A DNA stretch of 5,552 bases from Scatomonas sp963661545 (GCA_963661545.1 CAVLCU010000146.1:1-5552); one strand, 5' to 3'. Positions 1 to 5,520 are shown, numbered from the stretch's first letter. Notes: generated by a model from the sequence alone, not told the origin. Translations and numbers: made by a program.

Positions 1-1
1 T

Positions 2-75
2 AAAGCCCTTCCCCCACCGACATGCCCCTAAAGGGACTAGCTTCGCGTCGCGAGCATGTCGTGGGCTCTGGCTTT
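2..75. repeat. Branched palindrome (cruciform-like inverted repeat), possible terminator or mobile-repeat end
   Basis: The two halves pair over three segments: AAAGCC (2-7) with GGCTTT (70-75), CCCAC (13-17) with GTGGG (61-65), and GACATGC (19-25) with GCATGTC (54-60). A 5x4 internal loop and one bulged C interrupt the stem. The top carries two small arms, CCC/GGG (26-28/33-35) and TCGC/GCGA (43-46/50-53), so the whole folds as a three-way structure. It ends in TTTT (73-76), so it could terminate a gene to the left of the window. No gene is visible in it. An interspersed repeat or an IS200/IS605-like end is an alternative, but no transposase is present. Confidence 0.6.
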
Positions 76-102
76 TGACACTGTAACCATCCATGGTATT
101 TT
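75..102 (+). promoter_or_regulatory. Candidate sigma-A promoter for the double-glycine peptide gene
   Basis: A perfect -35 box TTGACA (75-80) is followed after 16 bases by TATTTT (97-102). A TG at 94-95 precedes it and makes an extended -10. Transcription would begin near 109 and give a leader of roughly 220 nt before the ATG at 333. The -35 box starts at the foot of the 2-75 palindrome. No competing promoter of similar quality is seen nearer the gene; the AT-rich TATATA near 219 has no matching -35. Assignment to the 333-611 gene is inferred. Confidence 0.5.
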
Positions 103-132
103 ATCACACAGGCAGAAGTATCGTCAATGTAG

Positions 133-168
133 AACCTGAATCCCCCCACCATTCGGGTTTTTGCGGGG
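133..168 (+). promoter_or_regulatory. Hairpin with possible H-type pseudoknot in the leader of the 92-residue gene
   Basis: AACCTGAAT (133-141) pairs with ATTCGGGTT (151-159) over nine base pairs, including one G-U. The loop at 142-150 is nearly all C (CCCCCCACC), and GCGGGG lies just downstream at 163-168, so loop and tail could pair. Five T residues follow the G run (158-162), so a simple attenuator or terminator is also possible. It lies downstream of the 75-102 promoter candidate and about 170 bases before the start codon. A regulatory role is inference. Confidence 0.35.
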
Positions 169-172
169 CTTT
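139..172 (+). repeat. Short interspersed repeat element, left copy
   Basis: This 34-base stretch matches bases 5516-5549 at 30 of 34 positions, in the same orientation and without gaps. The best conserved parts are AATCC at the start, ATTCGGGTTTT in the middle and GCGGGGCTTT at the end. Sequence beyond the unit is not obviously shared. The element overlaps the 133-159 hairpin. It may be a common intergenic terminator-like repeat of this genome or an end of a mobile unit; the sequence alone does not decide. Confidence 0.6.
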
Positions 173-283
173 CTAAATAATTTTCCATGACCTTAGCCCT
201 CCCCCTGTGTTGGTTCGTATATATAAGCACGAGGAGGAATTAGAAAAAAAACAAGAACTGATGTTGCAGGATGGAAATACCTA

Positions 284-299
284 GGCTGCCCAGGCAGCC
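284..299 (+). promoter_or_regulatory. Small perfect hairpin ahead of the ribosome binding site
   Basis: GGCTGC (284-289) and GCAGCC (294-299) form a GC-rich six-pair stem with a CCAG tetraloop. It ends 18 bases before the AGGAGG at 318-323. It has no T tract, so it is not a terminator. It may stabilise the 5' end or shape access to the ribosome binding site. Confidence 0.4.
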
Positions 300-317
300 G
301 TCACCACAAAAGAAGAT

Positions 318-323
318 AGGAGG
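318..323 (+). promoter_or_regulatory. Ribosome binding site deciding the start at 333
   Basis: AGGAGG lies nine bases before the ATG at 333 and twelve before the in-frame ATG at 336. The 9-base spacing is better, so the first Met is chosen. The second start would only remove one Met. Confidence 0.8.
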
Positions 324-332
324 ATTTGTAGG

Positions 333-611
333 ATGATGACTAAGAGAGTAGAATTAAGAGAAGATGCTTTAACCCAGGTAAATGGCGGTTTCTACTATGA
401 TGAAACCAGAAAAGTGATTGGAACCTCAAAGGATGGCCCGCTCTACCAATTTGTATCAGAGCAGGATGCACTGCTTGTCTTATGTGCAGATGCTATTGCT
501 GATTTCATAGACTTCCTGGGTCTGGCAGAAAAGGGGGATGAAGCCGAGACGGATGCCTTATTGATAGAGTATTTGTTGCAAGAAAATAAAATCGTTCCCT
601 ATGCGGCCTGA
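333..611 (+). CDS. Small acidic protein with double-glycine (bacteriocin-type) leader
   Basis: This 92-residue protein is of unknown function. Residues 8-19 (LREDALTQVNGG) match the double-glycine leader pattern LSxxELxxIxGG at L8, L13, V16, G18 and G19. That predicts cleavage after G19 by a C39-peptidase ABC exporter. The remaining 73 residues are strongly acidic (about 15 Asp/Glu against 5 Lys/Arg) and contain one Cys (C51). They include a likely amphipathic or hydrophobic helix around 44-64 and another around 71-84. This is unlike cationic class II bacteriocins and lacks the Cys/Ser/Thr-rich core of lanthipeptides. A signalling peptide, an atypical RiPP precursor or a cytosolic protein with a chance GG are all possible. 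No exporter, modification enzyme or immunity gene lies in the window. The AGGAGG at 318-323 fixes the start. The gene looks more AT-rich than the convergent GH20 gene and stands alone. Confidence 0.8.
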   Translation: MMTKRVELREDALTQVNGGFYYDETRKVIGTSKDGPLYQFVSEQDALLVLCADAIADFIDFLGLAEKGDEAETDALLIEYLLQENKIVPYAA

Positions 612-659
612 TGGATTTTTTCACGGATTTGCTTCAAACAAGTCCCTGGTCTACAGAAG

Positions 660-707
660 AAAACTCCCATAGAATCCCGGTTTTCCGGTTTTCTATGGGA
701 GTTTTTT
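660..707. terminator. Bidirectional intrinsic terminator between convergent genes
   Basis: AAAACTCCCATAGAA (660-674) pairs perfectly with TTCTATGGGAGTTTT (691-705), a 15-bp stem. The 16-base loop contains a nested CCGG/CCGG pairing (677-680/685-688) closed by TTTT. On the plus strand the stem runs into six T residues (702-707), about 50 bases after the stop of the 92-residue gene. On the minus strand the 3' end reads TTTTCTTCT and lies about 35 bases after the stop of the GH20 gene. It can therefore serve both genes, more strongly in the plus direction. Confidence 0.9.
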
Positions 708-720
708 CCCCTAAAGTCCT

Positions 721-741
721 ATCGGATTCCTGAAGTCCGAT
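721..741 (-). other. Small hairpin at the GH20 stop codon
   Basis: ATCGGA (721-726) and TCCGAT (736-741) form a six-pair stem with a nine-base loop. The last base of the TGA stop codon of the large minus-strand gene (741) lies inside it. No T tract follows on the minus strand. It may add to 3'-end stability ahead of the main terminator. The role is uncertain. Confidence 0.35.
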
Positions 742-3700
742 CAGCTCTCAGATAGGTAAAGCTGGAAGGTGGTGGTCGCCTGCCTGCTGCTGGAGCTTAC
801 GGTAGGCGTAGACCCGTTCATGGCCACGTAGTAGGTTCTCCGGGAACTGGTCGCAGAGAAGGAATAGGTACTTCCCCCGCTGACCGTGAAGGTGGTAGCA
901 GAGGAGGACAGGCTGAGGGAGGCACTGGAGGACCAGCCATACCAGCCTCCCAAGGAACTGCTCAGCTTCAGGTAGAGTCCGCTTCCCTTATTCTGCAGGG
1001 TGTAGCCGCTGCCGGATTTGGTGATAATCCAAATCCCATAGTCATCCTCCATGGAAAGAGCATCCTCCTCCGGGGAAACTGCCACAGAGGTCAGGCTGCT
1101 GCCGGATACGGCAAGGGCATAATCCGAAGCAGAGGATTTGATCACATATTCCCTGCCGGAAGAAATGCTTCCATCGCTATCCAGGATAAAGCCGGAAGCC
1201 TGGGTCTGTCCCGCATATTGGCTGGCAGGTCCGAAGGTGAAGGAAATCTCGTTCAATACCCACCAATTGCTGGAGCTGGAGGTCAGCTGCACTCTGACAT
1301 ATTTGGCATCCACATAGCCCTCCAGGGAAATAGTCTTGGTGCCGCTGCCGGAGTAGGTGCCTACCGTCGTCCAGGAGCTTCCATTGAGGGAAACCTGAAT
1401 GTCCGCCGACCGGATATAGTCGCTGGCGTAGGAGGATGTCAGGCTTACCTGGGAAATGGTATAAACATCATCAAAGCTCACCTTATACCAGTCGCCGCTG
1501 GACTGAGCAGACTCCAACCAGGCATAGGTGGAGGTGTCACCATCCAGAGCCAGGGAGGCAGAGTAGGTAGAGTAGAAGGACAGGTTAGAGCTTCCGGTCA
1601 TGGTCTTGGGAGCTACCACCTGGGTGGCAGACTTAAGGCCCGTCTTGGCTGTCACAATCGCCTCCAGAGCCTGGTCTACCTCACTTTGCAGAGCTCTCTC
1701 CTTGTCATAGATGGTCTGACCGGCAGTCACTGCCTCCCTATAAGCGGCATAGCTTTCGTCCGTATAATCCCCCTGGTCTACCAGGCTGTCCAGCTCTGCC
1801 TTGAGCGCTGTCTTGTCCGTATGGAGGGTATAGACCAGAGTCACTGTCTCTGTGGTATTTCTTCCATAAAGTCCGGAGACTGAATCGGGAGTCAGATAGC
1901 TGGCAATGGCCTCGGGAAGGATAGTATAGGAACTTCCCTCCTCGCCGGTCAGGGTCTGACTCGCTTTGAGGGTCTGTCCCAGGTCATCCACATACTGCAC
2001 AGTGACACTTCCGTAGTAAACCTGAACCTTAAGGCTGGCCTTAGCACTTACAATCGCTGCCAAAGCCTGGTCTACCTCACTTTGCAGAGCTCTCTCCTTG
2101 TCATAGACGGTCTGTCCTGCAGCCATAGCCTCCCTATAAGCGGCATAGCTTTCGTCCGTATAATCCCCCTGGTCTACCAGGCTGTCCAGCTCTGCCTTGA
2201 GAGCCGTCTTATCCGTATGGAGGATATAGACCAAGGTTACGGTCTCGCTGGTTTCTTTTCCATAAGTTCCGCTGACAGAATCCGGGGTCAGATAACCCTC
2301 TATGGCCTCGGGAACGATGGTATAAGCCGTTCCCTCCCTGCCCTTCCTCTGGGTATCCGCCTTCAGAGTCTGACCCAGGTCGTCTACGTATTTCACAGTT
2401 ACCCTTCCATAGTATACGATCTCGGTTCCCAGCTTAGTCAGGGCTTCATAGAGAGCCTGACCGGCCTGGTTGATGGTCTCCTGCTGGGTCTGGGCCTCAT
2501 CCAAATCCCAGGTCTCAGCCACAGAAGCCGCTTCCTTGGCAGCTGCAATCAGGCTATCCAAACCCAGGGACTCCCAGTTGGCATAGAGGCTGGTGTCAAT
2601 GGTCTCGGCGAAAGCGACCAGGTTGTCCAGAGAGGCATGATCTGCCAGGTAAGCATCGGATCCGCCGCCGGTCTGACGGTAGAAATACACGTTGTTGTGG
2701 TTCTGACTGCCAGAGGTATCCCAGGCAGACAGGAGACACTGGCCGTTGGAAGGCGTGTAACCGCTTCTGTCCGAATACATATCCAGACGATAGCCATTGG
2801 AGCCGGAAGCATTGACATAATAAGCATTGGTTCTGGAACCGGTGGTCAGAGCCAGGGCTGTATTGGAGCCGGTAAGGGTAACCTGATTTTGACCATCGAT
2901 GCTCAAACTTCCCTTTCCATTGGCAGCCGAGATGGTATAGGTGCCATCGGAAGCAGTAAGATTCCACAGGTAATTCTCACTGTCCAGGGAAGAGATATCT
3001 ACTGTCCCTGCCGAGCTGTCTACATAGGTGGTCACCTGGGTGGCCGCCAATCCATAGGGAGAGGAGGTTTTGGCAGTAGCCGAAACCGCATAATAGTTGT
3101 AGGAGGACTCGTTGTTGGTATTGTAGATCACCAGTACATAAGTGCCATCCTCAAGGCCGTCCGTATCCAGGACATAGGTCATCTCTGTGCCCAGGCTGAC
3201 CCTTTCCACACTTCCCTCCGTGAAGGTGGGCAGGCCGCCGCCGGTGGAGGTAACAGAGGCACTCACCGGCGAAGCCAGCTCCCTGCCATCTTCCACCATG
3301 GAAGCCGTAACGGTATAAAGGGCATCCACACCGGCATCCTGGTCATCCAGGGACAGGTCTGTCATATTTTCTCCTAAGGTCGTCGTGGTGCCGGAAAGGG
3401 TTTTCTGTACGGTATAAGTCAGATCCTTCTCCGCCTGGGGAGCAGTCCAGGTCAGGGTGACGGCCGTCAGGGTCCGTCTGGTGGCGGTTACGGTGAATTC
3501 CCCGATCTCATACTCATAGCCCACGGCCTGGCTGATGGGGCCTGGGGTCGGAAGGCTGGTGGAATCCACTGAGCCGGACAGGGTCAAGCCCCCAGGGGCT
3601 GCCTTCAGCTTGCCGCTCCAGGTGGAATAGGTGTCCGTGCAGACGGTGCTCCAGCACCGCTCTCCCACCGTGTAGATCTTCTGCATCATATTCTTGTAAT

Positions 3701-5201
3701 TCTCAGCGAAGATGGTGCTTCCATTCTTATTCTTGTTGAAGGCATAGTCCGTCCAGATGGCAAAGGCCGCTCCCAGGAACTTGTCCTCATTGGCATAATC
3801 GCTGACCCATTCCTGGGGGGTATAAGAATAAGAAGAGCTTCCCCAGCTGTATACCTTACAGCCGGTTACGCCGGGATTCCAGTTGGCATAGAGCTTGTCC
3901 ACGTCCTGGTTCCAGACATAAGCGCTGCTGATGCCGCTGCAATAAGCATAATAGAGGCCAGCCTGATAGTTGAAGTTGGCCAGGCTATAGCCGGCATCGA
4001 TAAACTCCTGGGCGCTGACTGCCTCGGTGGTCCAGTAGAGCACCAGGATGTCCTTGGAAATGGCAGAGGACAGATCCTTGAAGCCATCGTTGAACATGCG
4101 GGTGGTCATCCCCTTGGACTGAATATAGGTATTCAGGTCGTTGACATAGCTGACAAAGGTGGAATTGGAGGAATTCAGTCCGGAAATAGCATCCGTTACC
4201 TCATCTGCTGCGATGTTGAAGCTGGTGCAGCCCCTGGAAGCAAAATAGTCCACATAGAGCTTGACCACCTCCTGGCCAAAGCGATAGGCAGAAGAATCCA
4301 GGATATTCAAGGCCACCTTGCCGGTGGAAGAATCATAGTCCGAAGCACTGGCACTCTTGAAGAAGGAGGAGTTTACGCTCTGAATTCCTCCGATGTGACC
4401 CGGGCTGTTGAAGGTAGGAATAATCTGAACTCCATACTGAGCGGCCTCGGCAATAATGCCGTCCATATCCGACTGGGTCAGGTATTCCGATGGCTTGGCC
4501 TTGGTGATATCATAGGTGGTACCATTTACTGTCACATCCATCTCATCCAGGAAGAAACGGGTGGCATTGTTGTTGGAGAAATCCAGATAGAGGGTGTTCA
4601 TCTTATTCCAGGCGAGGGTATGGATGAGCGCCTTGATGGTGGCAGGGGAAAAATAGATTCTGCCGCAGTCCAGATAAACCGAACGTTCCCGGACATCGGG
4701 CCAGTCGGTTACCCTCGTGCAGGCCAGACTGGTACCGGAAGCACAGGTCTGGGCCAGAGTGGTAAGAGCATAGAGTACCCCCGCCGCATCATCCGCTGTA
4801 ATTTGAATGCGGTCGGTGGAAATGTCCAGCACATAGCCCTCCCTATGGCCGGTTGCAGAAGAATCCAGCCGGATCACGACATCTCCCGCCTGCGCCCCAC
4901 TCTCCTTGCCGTATACGATGGAGAGAGGCGTAGAGCTGGGAATCGCCTTAGCGGCCAGCACAGACGCAGCCGTCTGTACATAAGTGGCCAAAGTAGTTCC
5001 CGTCGGATCCGTGTCCGATACAATAAAGAGTCTGGAATCAGCAGTCAGGGTAAATGTCCCATCTGCTGTCTGGCTGCTTCTGATTGCAGGCGTCGAAGTC
5101 ACCGTCCCGCCAGAAGCTGCTGACACTGACAAAAGCCCTATCGGCATCGTAGATACCAAAAGGGCAAGCAATGTCAGAAATGCAATAACCTTCTTTCTCA
5201 T
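741..5201 (-). CDS. Secreted multimodular family 20 glycoside hydrolase (beta-N-acetylhexosaminidase or lacto-N-biosidase type)
   Basis: This 1486-residue exo-enzyme should release terminal N-acetylhexosamine, or a disaccharide, from glycans outside the cell by substrate-assisted retaining catalysis. Modules: signal peptide 1-28; GH20 N-terminal domain about 38-165; GH20 catalytic barrel about 168-500; FN3-like 565-652; unnamed beta-rich module 660-842; FIVAR-like 851-925; two MucBP-like/FIVAR units 929-1060 and 1061-1192; F5/8C (CBM32-like) 1193-1324; second beta-rich module 1334-1486. The catalytic pair is D333-E334 in FNIAADEV. PGH at 267-269, W390 and W483 are also in place. The usual W-x-E is W-x-D here (W483, D485), which could mean altered substrate choice. 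There is no LPXTG, transmembrane helix or SLH domain, so it is probably released. I start at the ATG at 5201, nine bases after AGGAAGGG (5211-5218). The in-frame GTG at 5225 lies upstream of that site and would put eight extra residues before the signal peptide. Confidence 0.93.
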   Translation of the reverse strand: MRKKVIAFLTLLALLVSTMPIGLLSVSAASGGTVTSTPAIRSSQTADGTFTLTADSRLFIVSDTDPTGTTLATYVQTAASVLAAKAIPSSTPLSIVYGKESGAQAGDVVIRLDSSATGHREGYVLDISTDRIQITADDAAGVLYALTTLAQTCASGTSLACTRVTDWPDVRERSVYLDCGRIYFSPATIKALIHTLAWNKMNTLYLDFSNNNATRFFLDEMDVTVNGTTYDITKAKPSEYLTQSDMDGIIAEAAQYGVQIIPTFNSPGHIGGIQSVNSSFFKSASASDYDSSTGKVALNILDSSAYRFGQEVVKLYVDYFASRGCTSFNIAADEVTDAISGLNSSNSTFVSYVNDLNTYIQSKGMTTRMFNDGFKDLSSAISKDILVLYWTTEAVSAQEFIDAGYSLANFNYQAGLYYAYCSGISSAYVWNQDVDKLYANWNPGVTGCKVYSWGSSSYSYTPQEWVSDYANEDKFLGAAFAIWTDYAFNKNKNGSTIFAENYKNMMQKIYTVGERCWSTVCTDTYSTWSGKLKAAPGGLTLSGSVDSTSLPTPGPISQAVGYEYEIGEFTVTATRRTLTAVTLTWTAPQAEKDLTYTVQKTLSGTTTTLGENMTDLSLDDQDAGVDALYTVTASMVEDGRELASPVSASVTSTGGGLPTFTEGSVERVSLGTEMTYVLDTDGLEDGTYVLVIYNTNNESSYNYYAVSATAKTSSPYGLAATQVTTYVDSSAGTVDISSLDSENYLWNLTASDGTYTISAANGKGSLSIDGQNQVTLTGSNTALALTTGSRTNAYYVNASGSNGYRLDMYSDRSGYTPSNGQCLLSAWDTSGSQNHNNVYFYRQTGGGSDAYLADHASLDNLVAFAETIDTSLYANWESLGLDSLIAAAKEAASVAETWDLDEAQTQQETINQAGQALYEALTKLGTEIVYYGRVTVKYVDDLGQTLKADTQRKGREGTAYTIVPEAIEGYLTPDSVSGTYGKETSETVTLVYILHTDKTALKAELDSLVDQGDYTDESYAAYREAMAAGQTVYDKERALQSEVDQALAAIVSAKASLKVQVYYGSVTVQYVDDLGQTLKASQTLTGEEGSSYTILPEAIASYLTPDSVSGLYGRNTTETVTLVYTLHTDKTALKAELDSLVDQGDYTDESYAAYREAVTAGQTIYDKERALQSEVDQALEAIVTAKTGLKSATQVVAPKTMTGSSNLSFYSTYSASLALDGDTSTYAWLESAQSSGDWYKVSFDDVYTISQVSLTSSYASDYIRSADIQVSLNGSSWTTVGTYSGSGTKTISLEGYVDAKYVRVQLTSSSSNWWVLNEISFTFGPASQYAGQTQASGFILDSDGSISSGREYVIKSSASDYALAVSGSSLTSVAVSPEEDALSMEDDYGIWIITKSGSGYTLQNKGSGLYLKLSSSLGGWYGWSSSASLSLSSSATTFTVSGGSTYSFSATSSRRTYYVAMNGSTPTVSSSSRQATTTFQLYLSES
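744..1202 (-). other. Unnamed beta-rich module, copy B (C-terminal)
   Basis: Residues 1334-1486 repeat the layout of 660-842: REYVIKS, then GIWIITKSGSGYTLQNKGSG, then LYLKLSS, a Ser-rich stretch, TYYVAMN and the closing strand TTFQLYL. It ends the protein. A carbohydrate-binding or cell-surface-binding role is likely by position next to the F5/8C domain, but that is inference. Confidence 0.5.
1230..1625 (-). other. F5/8 type C (CBM32-like) domain of the GH20 enzyme
   Basis: Residues 1193-1324 show the discoidin pattern. SASLALDGDTSTYAWLES (1214-1231) is the early conserved loop. DWYKVSFDDVYTISQVSL follows, then ADIQVSLNGSSWTTVGT, and YVRVQLTS...WVLNEISF closes it. Such domains in gut glycosidases commonly bind galactose or N-acetylglucosamine termini. 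Confidence 0.85.
1626..2021 (-). repeat. Tandem 396-bp repeat, unit 2 (MucBP-like + FIVAR)
   Basis: Residues 1061-1192 repeat unit 1. Its FIVAR half is almost identical in DNA: 74 consecutive bases (1732-1805 against 2128-2201) and 44 bases (1668-1711 against 2064-2107) are unchanged. The MucBP-like half has diverged visibly (for example GEEGSSYTILPEAIASYL against GREGTAYTIVPEAIEGYL). Confidence 0.85.
2022..2417 (-). repeat. Tandem 396-bp repeat, unit 1 (MucBP-like + FIVAR)
   Basis: Residues 929-1060 consist of a MucBP-like beta domain (VYYGRVTVKYVDDLGQTLKA onward, to about 995) followed by a FIVAR-like helical domain (TDKTALKAELDSLVDQGDYT onward). The unit is directly repeated at exactly 132 residues or 396 bases, with no gap between copies. 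It probably acts as a spacer or adhesion stalk holding the enzyme near mucus or the cell wall. Confidence 0.85.
2427..2651 (-). other. FIVAR-like helical domain, first copy
   Basis: Residues 851-925 are Ala/Glu-rich and helical. They run from the SLDNLVAFAE region through LDSLIAAAKEAASVAE and end with INQAGQALYEALTKL. The ending resembles that of the two later FIVAR copies, but this copy is clearly diverged from them and lacks a MucBP-like partner in front. Confidence 0.65.
2676..3224 (-). other. Unnamed beta-rich module, copy A
   Basis: Residues 660-842 lie between the FN3-like and first FIVAR-like parts. They share a pattern with the C-terminal 150 residues: G-x-Y-V-L/I near the start, then a stretch around YLWNLTASDGTYTISAANG, then alternating Ser/Thr-rich strands, then YYV, and finally an aromatic strand (VYFYRQ). 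I do not recognise a named family. The Trp and GxYT spacing suggests a beta-sandwich or trefoil binding domain. Confidence 0.5.
3702..4700 (-). other. GH20 catalytic domain
   Basis: The domain covers residues 168-500. It opens with RERSVYLDCGR and continues into the barrel. IPTFNSPGH (261-269) is the strand preceding the conserved His. D333 and E334 (codons at 4203-4205 and 4200-4202) are the expected oxazoline-stabilising Asp and acid/base Glu of the family. LYW (388-390), YSWG (451-454) and AIWTD (481-485) are late barrel strands that carry the aromatic pocket. Seven of the nine or so Cys of the mature protein fall between 161 and 521. Confidence 0.9.
5118..5201 (-). other. Signal peptide of the GH20 enzyme
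   Basis: Residues 1-28 have a basic N-terminus (MRKK), a hydrophobic core (about 5-24) and a small-residue end, SVSA, before ASGG. Signal peptidase I cleavage after A28 is predicted. This supports the ATG at 5201, because it puts the basic region at the very start. Confidence 0.85.
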
Positions 5202-5210
5202 GAATATGAT

Positions 5211-5218
5211 CCCTTCCT
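5211..5218 (-). promoter_or_regulatory. Ribosome binding site deciding the GH20 start
   Basis: On the minus strand AGGAAGGG precedes the ATG at 5201 by nine bases. It lies downstream of the alternative GTG at 5225, so it cannot serve that codon. It sits two bases after the 3' arm of the 5221-5294 stem. Confidence 0.8.
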
Positions 5219-5220
5219 GA

Positions 5221-5316
5221 TGCACACAAGCTCAAGCAAAACAGCCGGAGGCACCAATTGATTTTAGTGGATTAGCCTCATCTAACTGTGTGCAGGAAGA
5301 ATTCCGCTTTCTTCCT
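5221..5316 (-). promoter_or_regulatory. Structured 5' leader of the GH20 gene
   Basis: Read on the minus strand, the leader first forms a perfect hairpin, AGGAAGAA/TTCTTCCT (5309-5316 with 5294-5301, 7-base loop). It then forms a long-range stem, TGCACACA/TGTGTGCA (5287-5294 with 5221-5228), enclosing 58 bases. Inside that, GAGGC and GCCTC can pair. The two outer structures share base 5294, so they either stack or exclude each other by one pair. The first hairpin also covers part of an AGGAGG. No known riboswitch consensus was recognised. Regulation is inference. Confidence 0.45.
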
Positions 5317-5353
5317 CCTTGCCCCCAGAAAAACAGACCAACCCCCGATTTTT

Positions 5354-5383
5354 ATAGTATCATGAGAGAGCCTCGCTTGTCTA
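5354..5383 (-). promoter_or_regulatory. Candidate promoter for the GH20 gene
   Basis: On the minus strand TAGACA (5378-5383) lies 18 bases before TACTAT (5354-5359). TG at 5361-5362 gives an extended -10 (TGATACTAT). Transcription would begin near 5347 and leave a leader of about 146 nt. The -35 differs from TTGACA at one position. Confidence 0.55.
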
Positions 5384-5449
5384 CAAATTTCTACAGGCAT
5401 CCTTCCTTTTCACTCCATCAGTTGGTTTGACAGGATCACCCATTCAAAT

Positions 5450-5479
5450 AAGGTTTGGGTGTCAAAACACCCAAACCTT
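5450..5479. promoter_or_regulatory. Perfect 13-bp dyad upstream of the GH20 promoter
   Basis: AAGGTTTGGGTGT (5450-5462) and ACACCCAAACCTT (5467-5479) are perfect inverted repeats around CAAA. The dyad is about 65 bases upstream of the GH20 -35 box. Neither side has a clear T tract, so a plain terminator is weakly supported. An operator, or a terminator for a gene to the right of the window on the minus strand, are the alternatives. Confidence 0.5.
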
Positions 5480-5488
5480 TGGTTACAC

Positions 5489-5520
5489 GGATTGTTCCGT
5501 GCTACGCACTCCCACAATCC
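5489..5520. repeat. Interrupted hairpin abutting the right repeat copy
   Basis: GGATTGT (5489-5495) pairs with ACAATCC (5514-5520), and inside it GTGC (5499-5502) pairs with GCAC (5506-5509) around TAC. The 3' arm supplies the AATCC that begins the 34-base repeat. This is another compact palindrome of the kind seen at 2-75. Confidence 0.5.

Noticed and set aside
1..332. tRNA, T-box or known riboswitch in the left intergenic region
   Set aside because: No cloverleaf with a TTCGANTC arm, no T-box TGGNACCGCG sequence and no recognised aptamer consensus could be found.
1218..1883. Plus-strand open frame of 221 codons, sharing a repeated segment with the frame at 2082-3377
   Set aside because: It is antisense to the F5/8C and repeat region. 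The shared segment only reflects the 396-bp tandem repeat on the other strand.
1626..2417. Repeat spacing considered as a CRISPR-like array
   Set aside because: There are two long coding units with no spacers; the period is a protein domain pair.
2082..3377. Long plus-strand open frame (431 codons) inside the GH20 gene
   Set aside because: It is antisense to the FN3, beta-module and FIVAR coding sequence and has no ribosome binding site or domain. Its composition mirrors the codon use of the real gene.
4395..5123. Plus-strand open frame of 242 codons opposite the GH20 N-terminus
   Set aside because: It overlaps conserved GH20 domains on the minus strand and has no signal of its own.
5202..5225. 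Upstream in-frame GTG start at 5225 for the GH20 enzyme
   Set aside because: The only good ribosome binding site (5211-5218) lies after this codon, and using it would put eight residues before the basic start of the signal peptide.
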